From positions 1-7,461 of the forward strand of contig CALVXV010000060.1 of the NCBI GenBank assembly GCA_944371685.1: a stretch of DNA of 7,461 nucleotides, given 5' to 3'. This DNA is from an uncultured Bacilli bacterium (GTDB lineage: Bacteria > Bacillota_I > Bacilli_A > RF39 > UBA660). Both the position numbers and the translations under genes were made by a program. The notes beneath the pieces are model-generated. The model worked only from the letters and a program-made list of their open reading frames with translations, ran no database searches and was not told the origin of the DNA. Shown in pieces: positions 1 to 5,753 of the stretch. Within the stretch, counting starts at the first letter, position 1. Each line of letters starts with the position of its first letter.

Positions 1-23
1 ACTTTATTCAAAACTATCCATTA

Positions 24-950
24 CTAACCCAAGGTAAATGGATTAGACTTTGAACCATCTCCTCCGGTGATTTGGACTTCAGCAGATAATGTAACTGTAG
101 GGCGGACTGCAAAGTGTGAATTGTTTGCATAATCGAGGCCAAAATAACCACTGCTCACAAGGAATACGGTGTAATATTCAGACTCAGACGACAACGTCCA
201 CCATTGGTCATTTATATACATCCAATTACTACTTTGACATGTCCTGTAATTATCATTATTTGAACTTAATGTTCCACACTGATTTTTGTTTGAATTAGCT
301 CTCAAATATTCACTTGCAGTTGGTAAAGCTACTTTTACTTTTGATATTGTAGATTTTTCATCACTTATTTGACCTTCTATATCATTGTTATCATTAATTA
401 TTCCACCTACATAATATGTTGCTTCTACTATCTGATTTTTGGCTACACTATTTAAACTATTAGAATAGGTACCGTTCAAATAGGTGTTAAGGCTTGCCGG
501 ACGATTCCAATTATTACTATCTGAGTCATCCCAAGCAATATCTCCTATACTTGCATCCCTCATTATCTTTATTGTTCCATCGGAATTTATGGATATTATT
601 CGCCAGCCGGCTTCCTCATCATTAAATGTTACATAATTATTGGGATTTTTACCTTTATATGTATATTTTCCATCCTCATATTCATCGGCGTATAGTCCAT
701 CTCCTGATGAAACTATATCAGTATTTTCTAATATTTGATCTCCTGCGGGAATTGGTGGAAAGCACACATTATAAAGTTCATCGATTGCTCCTTGAACATT
801 TGTTGAAGAAAGTCCACTAGCACTATTATCATAAGTTGTTTGACTTGATGGAAAATAAGTATCTGCATATGCAATTACTAAACTTCCTGAAATTATTCCT
901 AACATAAAACCTATTAAGTATTTTTTAGAAAATGTTCTTATTTTGTTCAT
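24..950 (-). CDS. Secreted lectin-like (DUF6273-type) surface protein
   Basis: The product is 308 residues from the ATG at 950. A basic N-terminus (MNKIRTFSKK), a hydrophobic stretch at about 11-27 and an AYA/D site near residue 29 make a classical secretion signal. The mature part begins with a linker of the SGLSSTNVQGAIDELY type, seen in many Bacillota surface proteins. It then has a WRIISI..DGTIKIMRD block (about 116-131), an NNWNRPASLNTYLNGTY block (about 146-162), a WWTLSS segment (about 250-255) and an AVRPTVTL segment near 281-288, ending in GDGSKSNPF. From memory this order resembles DUF6273/C-type-lectin-like proteins; ligand and role are unknown. An in-frame ATG at 959 has no SD at the right distance, whereas GAGATGAT at 955-962 sits 4 bases before 950, so 950 is preferred. 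The gene diverges from the XRE gene, whose product may control it. No LPXTG anchor is visible, so it is probably released or non-covalently held. Confidence 0.8.
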   Translation of the reverse strand: MNKIRTFSKKYLIGFMLGIISGSLVIAYADTYFPSSQTTYDNSASGLSSTNVQGAIDELYNVCFPPIPAGDQILENTDIVSSGDGLYADEYEDGKYTYKGKNPNNYVTFNDEEAGWRIISINSDGTIKIMRDASIGDIAWDDSDSNNWNRPASLNTYLNGTYSNSLNSVAKNQIVEATYYVGGIINDNNDIEGQISDEKSTISKVKVALPTASEYLRANSNKNQCGTLSSNNDNYRTCQSSNWMYINDQWWTLSSESEYYTVFLVSSGYFGLDYANNSHFAVRPTVTLSAEVQITGGDGSKSNPFTLG

Positions 951-963
951 TTTTATCATCTCG

Positions 964-980
964 TAACTTATTTTAAGTTA
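964..980. promoter_or_regulatory. Perfect inverted repeat TAACTTA-ttt-TAAGTTA, candidate operator
   Basis: Seven-base arms are perfectly complementary around a TTT centre, in the gap between the divergent secreted-protein and XRE genes. The repeat covers a possible minus-strand -10 (TAAAAT, 970-975) and the expected start site of the secreted-protein gene. Further copies of the half-site lie at 989-994 (TAACTT) and 1027-1033 (TAAGTTA); the last runs into the XRE start codon. An operator for the adjacent XRE protein is the natural reading, but this is inferred from symmetry and position only. Confidence 0.5.
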
Positions 981-990
981 TAAAGCAATA

Positions 991-1019
991 ACTTGTTTTA
1001 GGGTATTGTAAAATCAAGT
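991..1019. promoter_or_regulatory. Imperfect inverted repeat just before the XRE ribosome-binding site
   Basis: ACTTGTTTTA (991-1000) pairs with TAAAATCAAGT (1009-1019), with one bulged base and an 8-base centre. The right arm contains TAAAAT (1009-1014), which would serve as a -10 and put transcript start at about 1021, the first base of the GGAGG SD. No convincing -35 is present. It could be an operator over the XRE promoter or a leader hairpin; the sequence does not decide. Confidence 0.35.
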
Positions 1020-1032
1020 CGGAGGTTAAGTT

Positions 1033-1260
1033 ATGAATAGATTAAGAGATTTAAGAGAAGATCATGATTTATTACAAAAGGATATTGCAAAGATTTTAGG
1101 TATGTCGCAGACTGGATATTCACAGTATGAGACAGAAACAAATGACATTCCGACAGCAATTTTAAAAAAATTAGCTAATTATTATGATACAAGTATTGAT
1201 TATATTTTATGTGTAACAAATGAAAAGAAACCTTATCCAAAAGCTAATAAAAACGCCTAA
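1033..1260 (+). CDS. XRE-family helix-turn-helix regulator
   Basis: This is a 75-residue protein made almost entirely of one HTH_3 domain. Helices are recognisable at about 3-10 (LRDLRED), 15-22 (QKDIAKIL), the recognition segment SQTGYSQYE at 25-33, and the closing helix PTAILKKLANYYDTSIDYIL at 40-59. The tail reads VTNEKKPYPK, a common ending in short Bacillota XRE proteins. There is no second domain, so it likely acts as a small dimeric repressor with no obvious ligand domain. The start is firm: GGAGG lies at 1021-1025, 7 bases before ATG. It is transcribed away from the secreted-protein gene across a gap rich in TAACTT/AAGTTA half-sites, one overlapping its own start, which suggests autoregulation and control of the neighbour. 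Its stop codon lies in the loop of a bidirectional terminator. Specific targets are unknown. Confidence 0.9.
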   Translation: MNRLRDLREDHDLLQKDIAKILGMSQTGYSQYETETNDIPTAILKKLANYYDTSIDYILCVTNEKKPYPKANKNA

Positions 1261-1275
1261 AAATGGCGTTTTAAT
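1250..1275. terminator. Bidirectional intrinsic terminator between XRE and histidine kinase
   Basis: AAAACGCC (1250-1257) pairs with GGCGTTTT (1265-1272) around a 7-base loop: an 8-bp stem with four G-C pairs. T-runs follow the stem on both strands, so it can end transcripts of both convergent genes. The XRE stop (1258-1260) is in the loop and the kinase stop (1271-1273) overlaps the right arm. Confidence 0.85.
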
Positions 1276-2506
1276 ATTCTTCTATTGGTAAAGTTATGGT
1301 TACTTTAGTATATTTATTTTCTTCTGACTCATAATTTAATGTACCATCATGAGCTTTAATAATTTCTTCTGATAAGGAAACTCCAAGTCCGGTTCCTTTT
1401 GGTTTTGTTGTATAAAATGGCTCTTTTATTTTATCTAACAGTTCTTTATTCATACCTTTGCCATTATCTTTAATGGTTATAATTATATGGTTATTATTAA
1501 TGGTTTCTTTAATTTCAATATTTCCTTTTTTATCTTTTGGTATTGCTTCAACACTATTTTTTAAAAGGTTAATAAATACTTGAGTTAATCTATTATAGTC
1601 AGCATTTATATAGATATCATCATCTATAATATTTTGTTTTAATTCGATATTATTTTTCTTACATAACATTTTTATGTTTTTTATTACTTCTTCAATTAAT
1701 AGATTGATATCAATAATGTCTTTATTGATTTTGACTTTATTCATGGCTAAGAAATCTTCTAATAATAGTAAGGTTCTATTTATTTCATCTTTTAAAATGG
1801 GAATGTATTTTTTGAAATGAGTTGGATTATCTTTATCAAACATATCTAAATATCCCTTGCACACAGCAATGGGATTTTTAATTTCATGAGTAATTCTAAA
1901 TAATGATGTTTTGATTTGTTTATTATTTTCTATCTCTTTAATGTTCATATGTAATTTTAAAATATCTTCTGTTTTATATAATAAGTTTGTAATTATGATA
2001 GTCATAATATATAAGAATAAAGCTGATATACATATTTGCATGAAATATAAGGAAAATGTATGATTTTGGTTACTTAAGAGAATTATAGTTATGAGTGTTT
2101 TTATTATGACAAATGTTAAAATCAAAGTATTTGGGTGTAATTTTTTATATAGTTTTATATATAAGATATAGTAAGAGAAATATTCTAAAATTATGATAAA
2201 AAGATAGTTTTGATAAAAGTTATAATAATAAATAATCATTATCAAAGATGCGACGCCAATGGATTGTTTGGATTTTTTTATACAAGATATTATTAAAGGA
2301 ATATTAATGATTAAAAAAGGAATACCTTTATATAATGGAGATGTATATTTTAAGATTAAATATAATATTGAAAAAACGGTTACGACGAAAAGTAAGTCAT
2401 TTTCTTTTTTATTGAATGTTTTGGTATATTCAATATATATCAAATATACCATTAAAGGAAACGTCGTTAAGACAGTATCTAAAATTATAGTATCGAATAT
2501 TTTCAT
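1271..2506 (-). CDS. KinB-like membrane sensor histidine kinase (orphan)
   Basis: The product is 411 residues from the ATG at 2506. Residues 1-176 are very hydrophobic, with six or seven likely membrane spans (about 4-25, 36-54, 62-75, 82-98, 101-118, 127-145, 150-176). A HisKA domain follows, with the H-box ITHEIKNP (phosphoacceptor His207), then a HATPase core: N-box NLLKNSVEA (Asn317), G1 DNGKG (347-351), F-box FYTTK (364-368) and G2 GTGLG (371-375). All catalytic motifs are intact. The architecture, size, HEIKNP motif and parts of the membrane region resemble Bacillus KinB as I remember it; KinB phosphorylates Spo0F in the sporulation phosphorelay. No PAS or HAMP domain and no response regulator is adjacent. 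The frame extends to a TTG at 2521, but GGTGAT at 2511-2516, 4 bases before 2506, supports the ATG. Tandem Spo0A-box motifs lie upstream. Histidine kinase is certain; the sporulation role is inferred. Confidence 0.9.
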   Translation of the reverse strand: MKIFDTIILDTVLTTFPLMVYLIYIEYTKTFNKKENDLLFVVTVFSILYLILKYTSPLYKGIPFLIINIPLIISCIKKSKQSIGVASLIMIIYYYNFYQNYLFIIILEYFSYYILYIKLYKKLHPNTLILTFVIIKTLITIILLSNQNHTFSLYFMQICISALFLYIMTIIITNLLYKTEDILKLHMNIKEIENNKQIKTSLFRITHEIKNPIAVCKGYLDMFDKDNPTHFKKYIPILKDEINRTLLLLEDFLAMNKVKINKDIIDINLLIEEVIKNIKMLCKKNNIELKQNIIDDDIYINADYNRLTQVFINLLKNSVEAIPKDKKGNIEIKETINNNHIIITIKDNGKGMNKELLDKIKEPFYTTKPKGTGLGVSLSEEIIKAHDGTLNYESEENKYTKVTITLPIEEY

Positions 2507-2522
2507 TTTTATCACCGACAAT

Positions 2523-2556
2523 ATTTTACAAAATTATTGTGTCGAAGTTTGTCGAA
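2523..2556 (-). promoter_or_regulatory. Tandem Spo0A boxes (TGTCGAA x2) over the kinase promoter
   Basis: Two exact TGTCGAA motifs lie at 2540-2546 and 2550-2556, same orientation (read on the plus strand), start to start exactly 10 bp; the second sits in TTTGTCGAAA. TGTCGAA is the established 0A-box core, and Spo0A is known to bind tandem boxes one helical turn apart. On the minus strand a TAAAAT (2523-2528) could be the kinase -10, placing the start near 2516, the first base of the GGTGAT SD. The boxes then cover about -24 to -40, where no TTGACA-like -35 exists. That layout suits activation by Spo0A; repression is also possible. Confidence 0.6.
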
Positions 2557-2581
2557 AAATGAAAACACTTTATTTTTCTTT

Positions 2582-2603
2582 AAAAAAAGCTTTGTTAAGC
2601 TTT
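2582..2603 (-). terminator. Intrinsic terminator of the pilin-like gene
   Basis: On the minus strand AAAGCTT and AAGCTTT form a 7-bp stem around a 4-base loop (AACA), followed by an uninterrupted T-run (2582-2588). The stem overlaps the pilin stop codon. Only two G-C pairs are present, so the hairpin is weak, but the T-run and position fit. Confidence 0.65.
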
Positions 2604-2982
2604 AATTACACTTTGCATTGGTATCACAGGTTTCGGTATATGTATATTTATACTGATTGTTGGCATTTTCATAAGTTATTCTGACACATCCTGTCATTGT
2701 TTCATTGGTAGTTGGATCAATTACGTCTTTTTCGCTATCCAAATAACCTTCTTGTTTTAGGGTATCAATACTTATATCACAGGTATCTTTTGGGAGACTA
2801 CGCCAATTATCGGTTCCCCATCTTTCAGCCGCATCAACGATAGTGTTTTTTTGGTGTTGTAAGGTATCTTCTTTAGAGTCATTTATAAGGCCAACTATTG
2901 TTGGTACAGCAATAGCTGCGAGTATGCCTAAAATAACAATGACAGCTAATAATTCAATAAGTGTAAATGCTTTATTTTTCAT
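2602..2982 (-). CDS. Type IV pilin-like protein (prepilin N-methylation motif)
   Basis: This is a 126-residue protein with a textbook class III prepilin signal: short leader MKNKA, then FTLIE with Glu at mature position 5, and the hydrophobic helix LLAVIVILGILAAIAV (11-26). Prepilin peptidase would cut after Ala5 and methylate Phe6; Ala instead of the usual Gly at -1 is tolerated but less common. The C-terminal domain has four cysteines (68, 99, 119, 125) that could form disulfides outside the cell. It is similar in size and start to ComGC-type and minor pilins, but no assembly ATPase, membrane platform or peptidase gene is adjacent, so it must rely on machinery encoded elsewhere. The start is firm: AGGTGAT at 2986-2992, 3 bases before ATG. 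It has its own perfect sigma-A promoter and its own terminator, so it is probably monocistronic. Whether it is a structural pilin, pseudopilin or competence component is open. Confidence 0.88.
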   Translation of the reverse strand: MKNKAFTLIELLAVIVILGILAAIAVPTIVGLINDSKEDTLQHQKNTIVDAAERWGTDNWRSLPKDTCDISIDTLKQEGYLDSEKDVIDPTTNETMTGCVRITYENANNQYKYTYTETCDTNAKCN

Positions 2983-2999
2983 AGTATCACCTAGTTTAA

Positions 3000-3028
3000 A
3001 TTATACGTTCTTTATTTTTTTGTGTCAA
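3000..3028 (-). promoter_or_regulatory. Perfect consensus sigma-A promoter of the pilin-like gene
   Basis: On the minus strand, TTGACA (3023-3028) and TATAAT (3000-3005) are separated by exactly 17 bp. The predicted start is near 2993, immediately before the AGGTGAT SD (2986-2992), so the leader would be only about 11 bases. All 12 consensus positions match, predicting strong, constitutive-type expression. Confidence 0.9.
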
Positions 3029-3172
3029 TAATGTTTGGTTAGATTCTCCAAAGACTGCCATATTTTGCTGGAAGTGTAAAGTAGGTTTTTAGGACATTAA
3101 TTTATGTTATTTTGATAAATAAAGGAAAATGATAATAAATGGGTTATATTTTATTTAAAATAATTATATTAT

Positions 3173-3201
3173 TTGTATTATTAATTTATTTATAGTATTA
3201 T
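3173..3201 (+). promoter_or_regulatory. Possible promoter of tmcAL
   Basis: TTGTAT (3173-3178), a 17-bp spacer and TATTAT (3196-3201) lie ahead of tmcAL, with a predicted start near 3208. The -10 matches at 5 of 6 positions, the -35 at only 3 of 6. The region is so AT-rich that chance matches are likely, so this is only the best candidate. Confidence 0.35.
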
Positions 3202-3214
3202 ATTTTTGTTATTT

Positions 3215-3222
3215 GAGGTGAT
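3215..3222 (+). promoter_or_regulatory. RBS that sets a TTG start for tmcAL
   Basis: GAGGTGAT lies 4 bases before TTG 3227-3229. The nearby ATG (3221-3223) overlaps this SD and cannot use it. The TTG start gives an N-terminus MKSVGIICEYNPFH, matching where the family normally begins. Confidence 0.75.
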
Positions 3223-3226
3223 GTTT

Positions 3227-4333
3227 TTGAAAAGTGTGGGAATTATTTGTGAATATAATCCGTTTCACTATGGTCATTTATATCATATAAATAAGGTAAA
3301 AGAGTTATTTCCTAATTATGTGATTGTGGCGGTTATTGGTGGTAATTTTACACAGCGCGGTGATGTTAGTGTAATAGATAAATGGAAAAAAACTGAGATT
3401 GCTTTAAATTATGTAGATTTAGTGATTGAACTACCATTTGTGTTTGGAACGCAGGCGGCGGATATTTTTACTAAGGCTTCGACGGATATTTTAAAGGCTT
3501 TAAAGGTGGATGCTTTTGTATTTGGTAGTGAAAGTGCGGATATTGATAAACTAAAAAAAATTGTTAAAATTCAAGGTAGCGCAGAATATAATGATAAAAT
3601 TAAATATTACTTAGATAAAGGTTTTAACTACCCTACTAGTTTAGCTAGGTCTTTGAAGGATTTGGGAATTACTTTAGAAAATAATCCTAATGATTTGCTT
3701 GGTATTGGTTATATTAGAAATTTAAAAGATATAGATATTAGAGCTATTAAACGAACTAATGGATATCATGATTTAGATTTAGATAAAATTTCTAGTGCGA
3801 CGAGTATTAGAAATGCTTTGAAAAATGGTACCAATGTTAAAGAATATGTGCCTGATTTATGTTATAAATATTTGGATGATTTACATTTTTTTGATGATTA
3901 TTTTGGATTACTTAAGTACAAGATTATTTCTTCTAATAATTTAAGTATTTATCAAACGGTAGATGAGGGAATTGAAAATAAAATTAAAAAAAATATATTA
4001 AAAGCTAAAAATATAGAAGAACTTATTAGTTTAGTTAAATCAAAAAGATACACTTACAATAAATTGAAAAGGATGTTTTTGCACATACTATGTTCTTTTA
4101 CAAAGGAAGAAGCTAAAAAATGTACAAAGGTCAATTATATTAGAGTGTTAGGTTTTAATAATAATGGAAGATGTTATTTGAATTATATTAAAAAAACGTG
4201 CAGATTACCTATTATTGCGGGATATGATGATAGCTACCTGGCAATGCGTATTGAAAGCAGGGTTAATAATATTTATAATATTAAAAAAGATGACTTTTTA
4301 GAGGAGTATAAGCATAAACCTATAATCCATTAG
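3227..4333 (+). CDS. tmcAL: tRNA(Met) cytidine acetate ligase
   Basis: TmcAL (YlbM family) uses ATP and acetate to form N4-acetylcytidine at wobble position 34 of elongator tRNA-Met, via acetyl-adenylate; the modification helps accurate AUG decoding. The 368-residue product has the nucleotidyltransferase-like N-terminus GIICEYNPFHYGHLYHI (about 5-21, HxGH at 14-17), GNFTQRGD at 39-46, SSATSIR near 189-195, SKRYTYNKLKRM at about 272-283 and RVLGFN near 306-311. The C-terminus reaches the expected end (EEYKHKPII). It is somewhat shorter than the Bacillus homologue (about 415 residues), with no motif lost. A TTG start at 3227 is chosen from the SD and family N-terminus; ATG at 3221 or TTG at 3206 would add 2 or 7 residues. 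It is a lone gene facing pyk; their 3' ends share an inverted repeat. The housekeeping function is confident from the motifs. Confidence 0.93.
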   Translation: MKSVGIICEYNPFHYGHLYHINKVKELFPNYVIVAVIGGNFTQRGDVSVIDKWKKTEIALNYVDLVIELPFVFGTQAADIFTKASTDILKALKVDAFVFGSESADIDKLKKIVKIQGSAEYNDKIKYYLDKGFNYPTSLARSLKDLGITLENNPNDLLGIGYIRNLKDIDIRAIKRTNGYHDLDLDKISSATSIRNALKNGTNVKEYVPDLCYKYLDDLHFFDDYFGLLKYKIISSNNLSIYQTVDEGIENKIKKNILKAKNIEELISLVKSKRYTYNKLKRMFLHILCSFTKEEAKKCTKVNYIRVLGFNNNGRCYLNYIKKTCRLPIIAGYDDSYLAMRIESRVNNIYNIKKDDFLEEYKHKPIIH

Positions 4334-4343
4334 TCATCTTTTT
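4284..4343. terminator. Long inverted repeat joining the 3' ends of tmcAL and pyk
   Basis: AAAAAGATGACT (4284-4295) pairs perfectly with AGTCATCTTTTT (4332-4343), a 12-bp stem. The 36-base interior can add an imperfect inner stem of the GGAgTATA/TATAaTCC type. The right arm contains the tmcAL stop (4331-4333) and touches the pyk stop (4342-4344); the left arm is tmcAL coding sequence. T-runs at the stem end occur on both strands, so it plausibly terminates both convergent transcripts. The large loop lowers confidence. Confidence 0.55.
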
Positions 4344-5751
4344 AGATGGTATCAATTTTTAAGAAATTAGTTGTTTTAACTTGATGCATTCTTGGGAAAC
4401 CACCAGTTACAATTACAATATCACCTTTTTGTAAATCCATAAATTTAGTAGCTTCGGCTTTACAGTTATCCATCAATTGTTCAATGGTGTCATAATATTT
4501 AACGATTACTGGATATACACCATAGTTTAGTGCGAGTGCTTTGGCTACTTTGTCATCTGGGCAAGCAGCAATTATTTGTGATTTTGGTTTTAAAGTACTA
4601 ATTAGTTTGGCACTATATCCACTTGTTGTAGCAGCGATAATGGCTTTTACTTGCAATAAATTAGCACTTTCAACAACGTTATGAGCAATAGCACTTGGAA
4701 TGTTATTTTCTTTAGCATATGATTTTTGGTTAGCATAATCATAATATCTTTCAGCTTCTTCACATGTTTCAGCCATATATTTTACAGCATCGGCTGGATG
4801 TTTACCAATAGTAGTTTCACCAGATAACATAACAGCATCGGTTCCATCTAAGACGGCGTTGGCAACATCTGATATTTCAGCACGTGTTGGACGGCTACTT
4901 GTATACATAGATGCAAGCATTTCAGTGGCAACAATGACTGTACGACCTCTTTTACGGCATTTTTCAATGATTTCTTTTTGCAAAATTGGAAGTTCTTTCA
5001 TTGGCATTTCAACACCTAAGTCACCACGGGCAACCATGATTCCATCACTAGCTTCGATAATGTCATCAATGTTTTGAATGGCGGTATGGCTTTCGATTTT
5101 TGAGATTATTTGCATATCTTCTCGGCCTTGCTCTTTTAAAATTGCTCTAGCTGCTAGTACATCTTCTTTCGAACTTACAAATGATAGTGCTAAAAAGTCG
5201 CCATCATGTTTACATGCATAAATAATATCTTCTTTATCTTGGTCACTGATAAAATCTAAATTTAAATTAACTCCAGGAACATTGACACTTTTTCTACTAC
5301 CTAATACTCCACCATCAATTATTTTACAGTTAATTCCGCTATCTAGTTTTGAAATTACTTCTAGGCGCATTAGACCATCTTCAAGTAAAATAGTACTGCC
5401 TACTTTGATACTGTCTAAAGCATCTTTATAGTTTACAGTGATAGCTTCTTCAGTTCCTAAAATATCATCTTTAACGATTTTGATAGTTTGGCCTTCTACT
5501 AAATTAATTTTATCATTTGTCATGTTTCCAGTACGGAAATCTGGACCTTTAGTATCGAATAGAACAGCAACATAGGTATTTAATTCTTCGTTTGCTTGTT
5601 TTACTAGATTTAAGACATTGCTTTTTTCTTCGTCTGTGGCATGAGAAAAATTAATTCTAGCAACATTCATACCATTTAAGACCATTTGTTTAAAAGTTTC
5701 ATATTTGGCACTGCTTGGACCAATTGAACAAATTATTTTTGTTTTTTTCAT
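4342..5751 (-). CDS. pyk: Pyruvate kinase
   Basis: Pyruvate kinase makes pyruvate and ATP from phosphoenolpyruvate and ADP, the last step of glycolysis, in the cytosol. The 469-residue product carries ARINFSH (31-37), FDTKGPDFRTG (65-75), the catalytic strand IISKIES (Lys218, metal ligand Glu220), ARGDLGVE (241-248) and VATEMLASM (274-282), then RPTRAEISDVANAV and a C-terminal allosteric-type domain. The extra PEP-utiliser domain of Bacillus Pyk (585 residues) is absent, so length is typical of the short form. Two positions differ from the common pattern: Asp71 replaces the usual Glu in GPEIRTG, and Glu replaces Gln in VATQML. The frame extends to an ATG at 5772 inside mutM, but AGGAGAGG at 5757-5764 and the usual MKKTKI start support 5751. 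It lies 2 bp after the mutM stop, so it is co-transcribed and probably translationally coupled. Confidence 0.96.
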   Translation of the reverse strand: MKKTKIICSIGPSSAKYETFKQMVLNGMNVARINFSHATDEEKSNVLNLVKQANEELNTYVAVLFDTKGPDFRTGNMTNDKINLVEGQTIKIVKDDILGTEEAITVNYKDALDSIKVGSTILLEDGLMRLEVISKLDSGINCKIIDGGVLGSRKSVNVPGVNLNLDFISDQDKEDIIYACKHDGDFLALSFVSSKEDVLAARAILKEQGREDMQIISKIESHTAIQNIDDIIEASDGIMVARGDLGVEMPMKELPILQKEIIEKCRKRGRTVIVATEMLASMYTSSRPTRAEISDVANAVLDGTDAVMLSGETTIGKHPADAVKYMAETCEEAERYYDYANQKSYAKENNIPSAIAHNVVESANLLQVKAIIAATTSGYSAKLISTLKPKSQIIAACPDDKVAKALALNYGVYPVIVKYYDTIEQLMDNCKAEATKFMDLQKGDIVIVTGGFPRMHQVKTTNFLKIDTI

Positions 5752-5753
5752 GT

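Noticed and set aside
2491..2497. Additional 0A-like motif TATCGAA (also near 5553-5559)
   Set aside because: One mismatch to the core, and both lie in coding sequence; such matches are expected by chance at this base composition.
2259..2684. Plus-strand open frame of 141 codons across the kinase start and pilin end
   Set aside because: It is antisense to two motif-bearing genes, crosses the Spo0A-box region and a terminator, and its translation has no recognisable domain.
3054..3075. Short inverted repeat ACTgCCA/TGGaAGT upstream of the pilin promoter
   Set aside because: The 7-bp stem has an internal mismatch and an 8-base loop, with no T-run; not distinguishable from chance.
3139..3195. 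Tiny plus-strand ORF of 18 hydrophobic residues ahead of tmcAL
   Set aside because: The AAGGA motif is about 12 bases from the ATG, too far for a good SD, and very AT-rich DNA yields hydrophobic frames by chance. It also overlaps the candidate tmcAL promoter.
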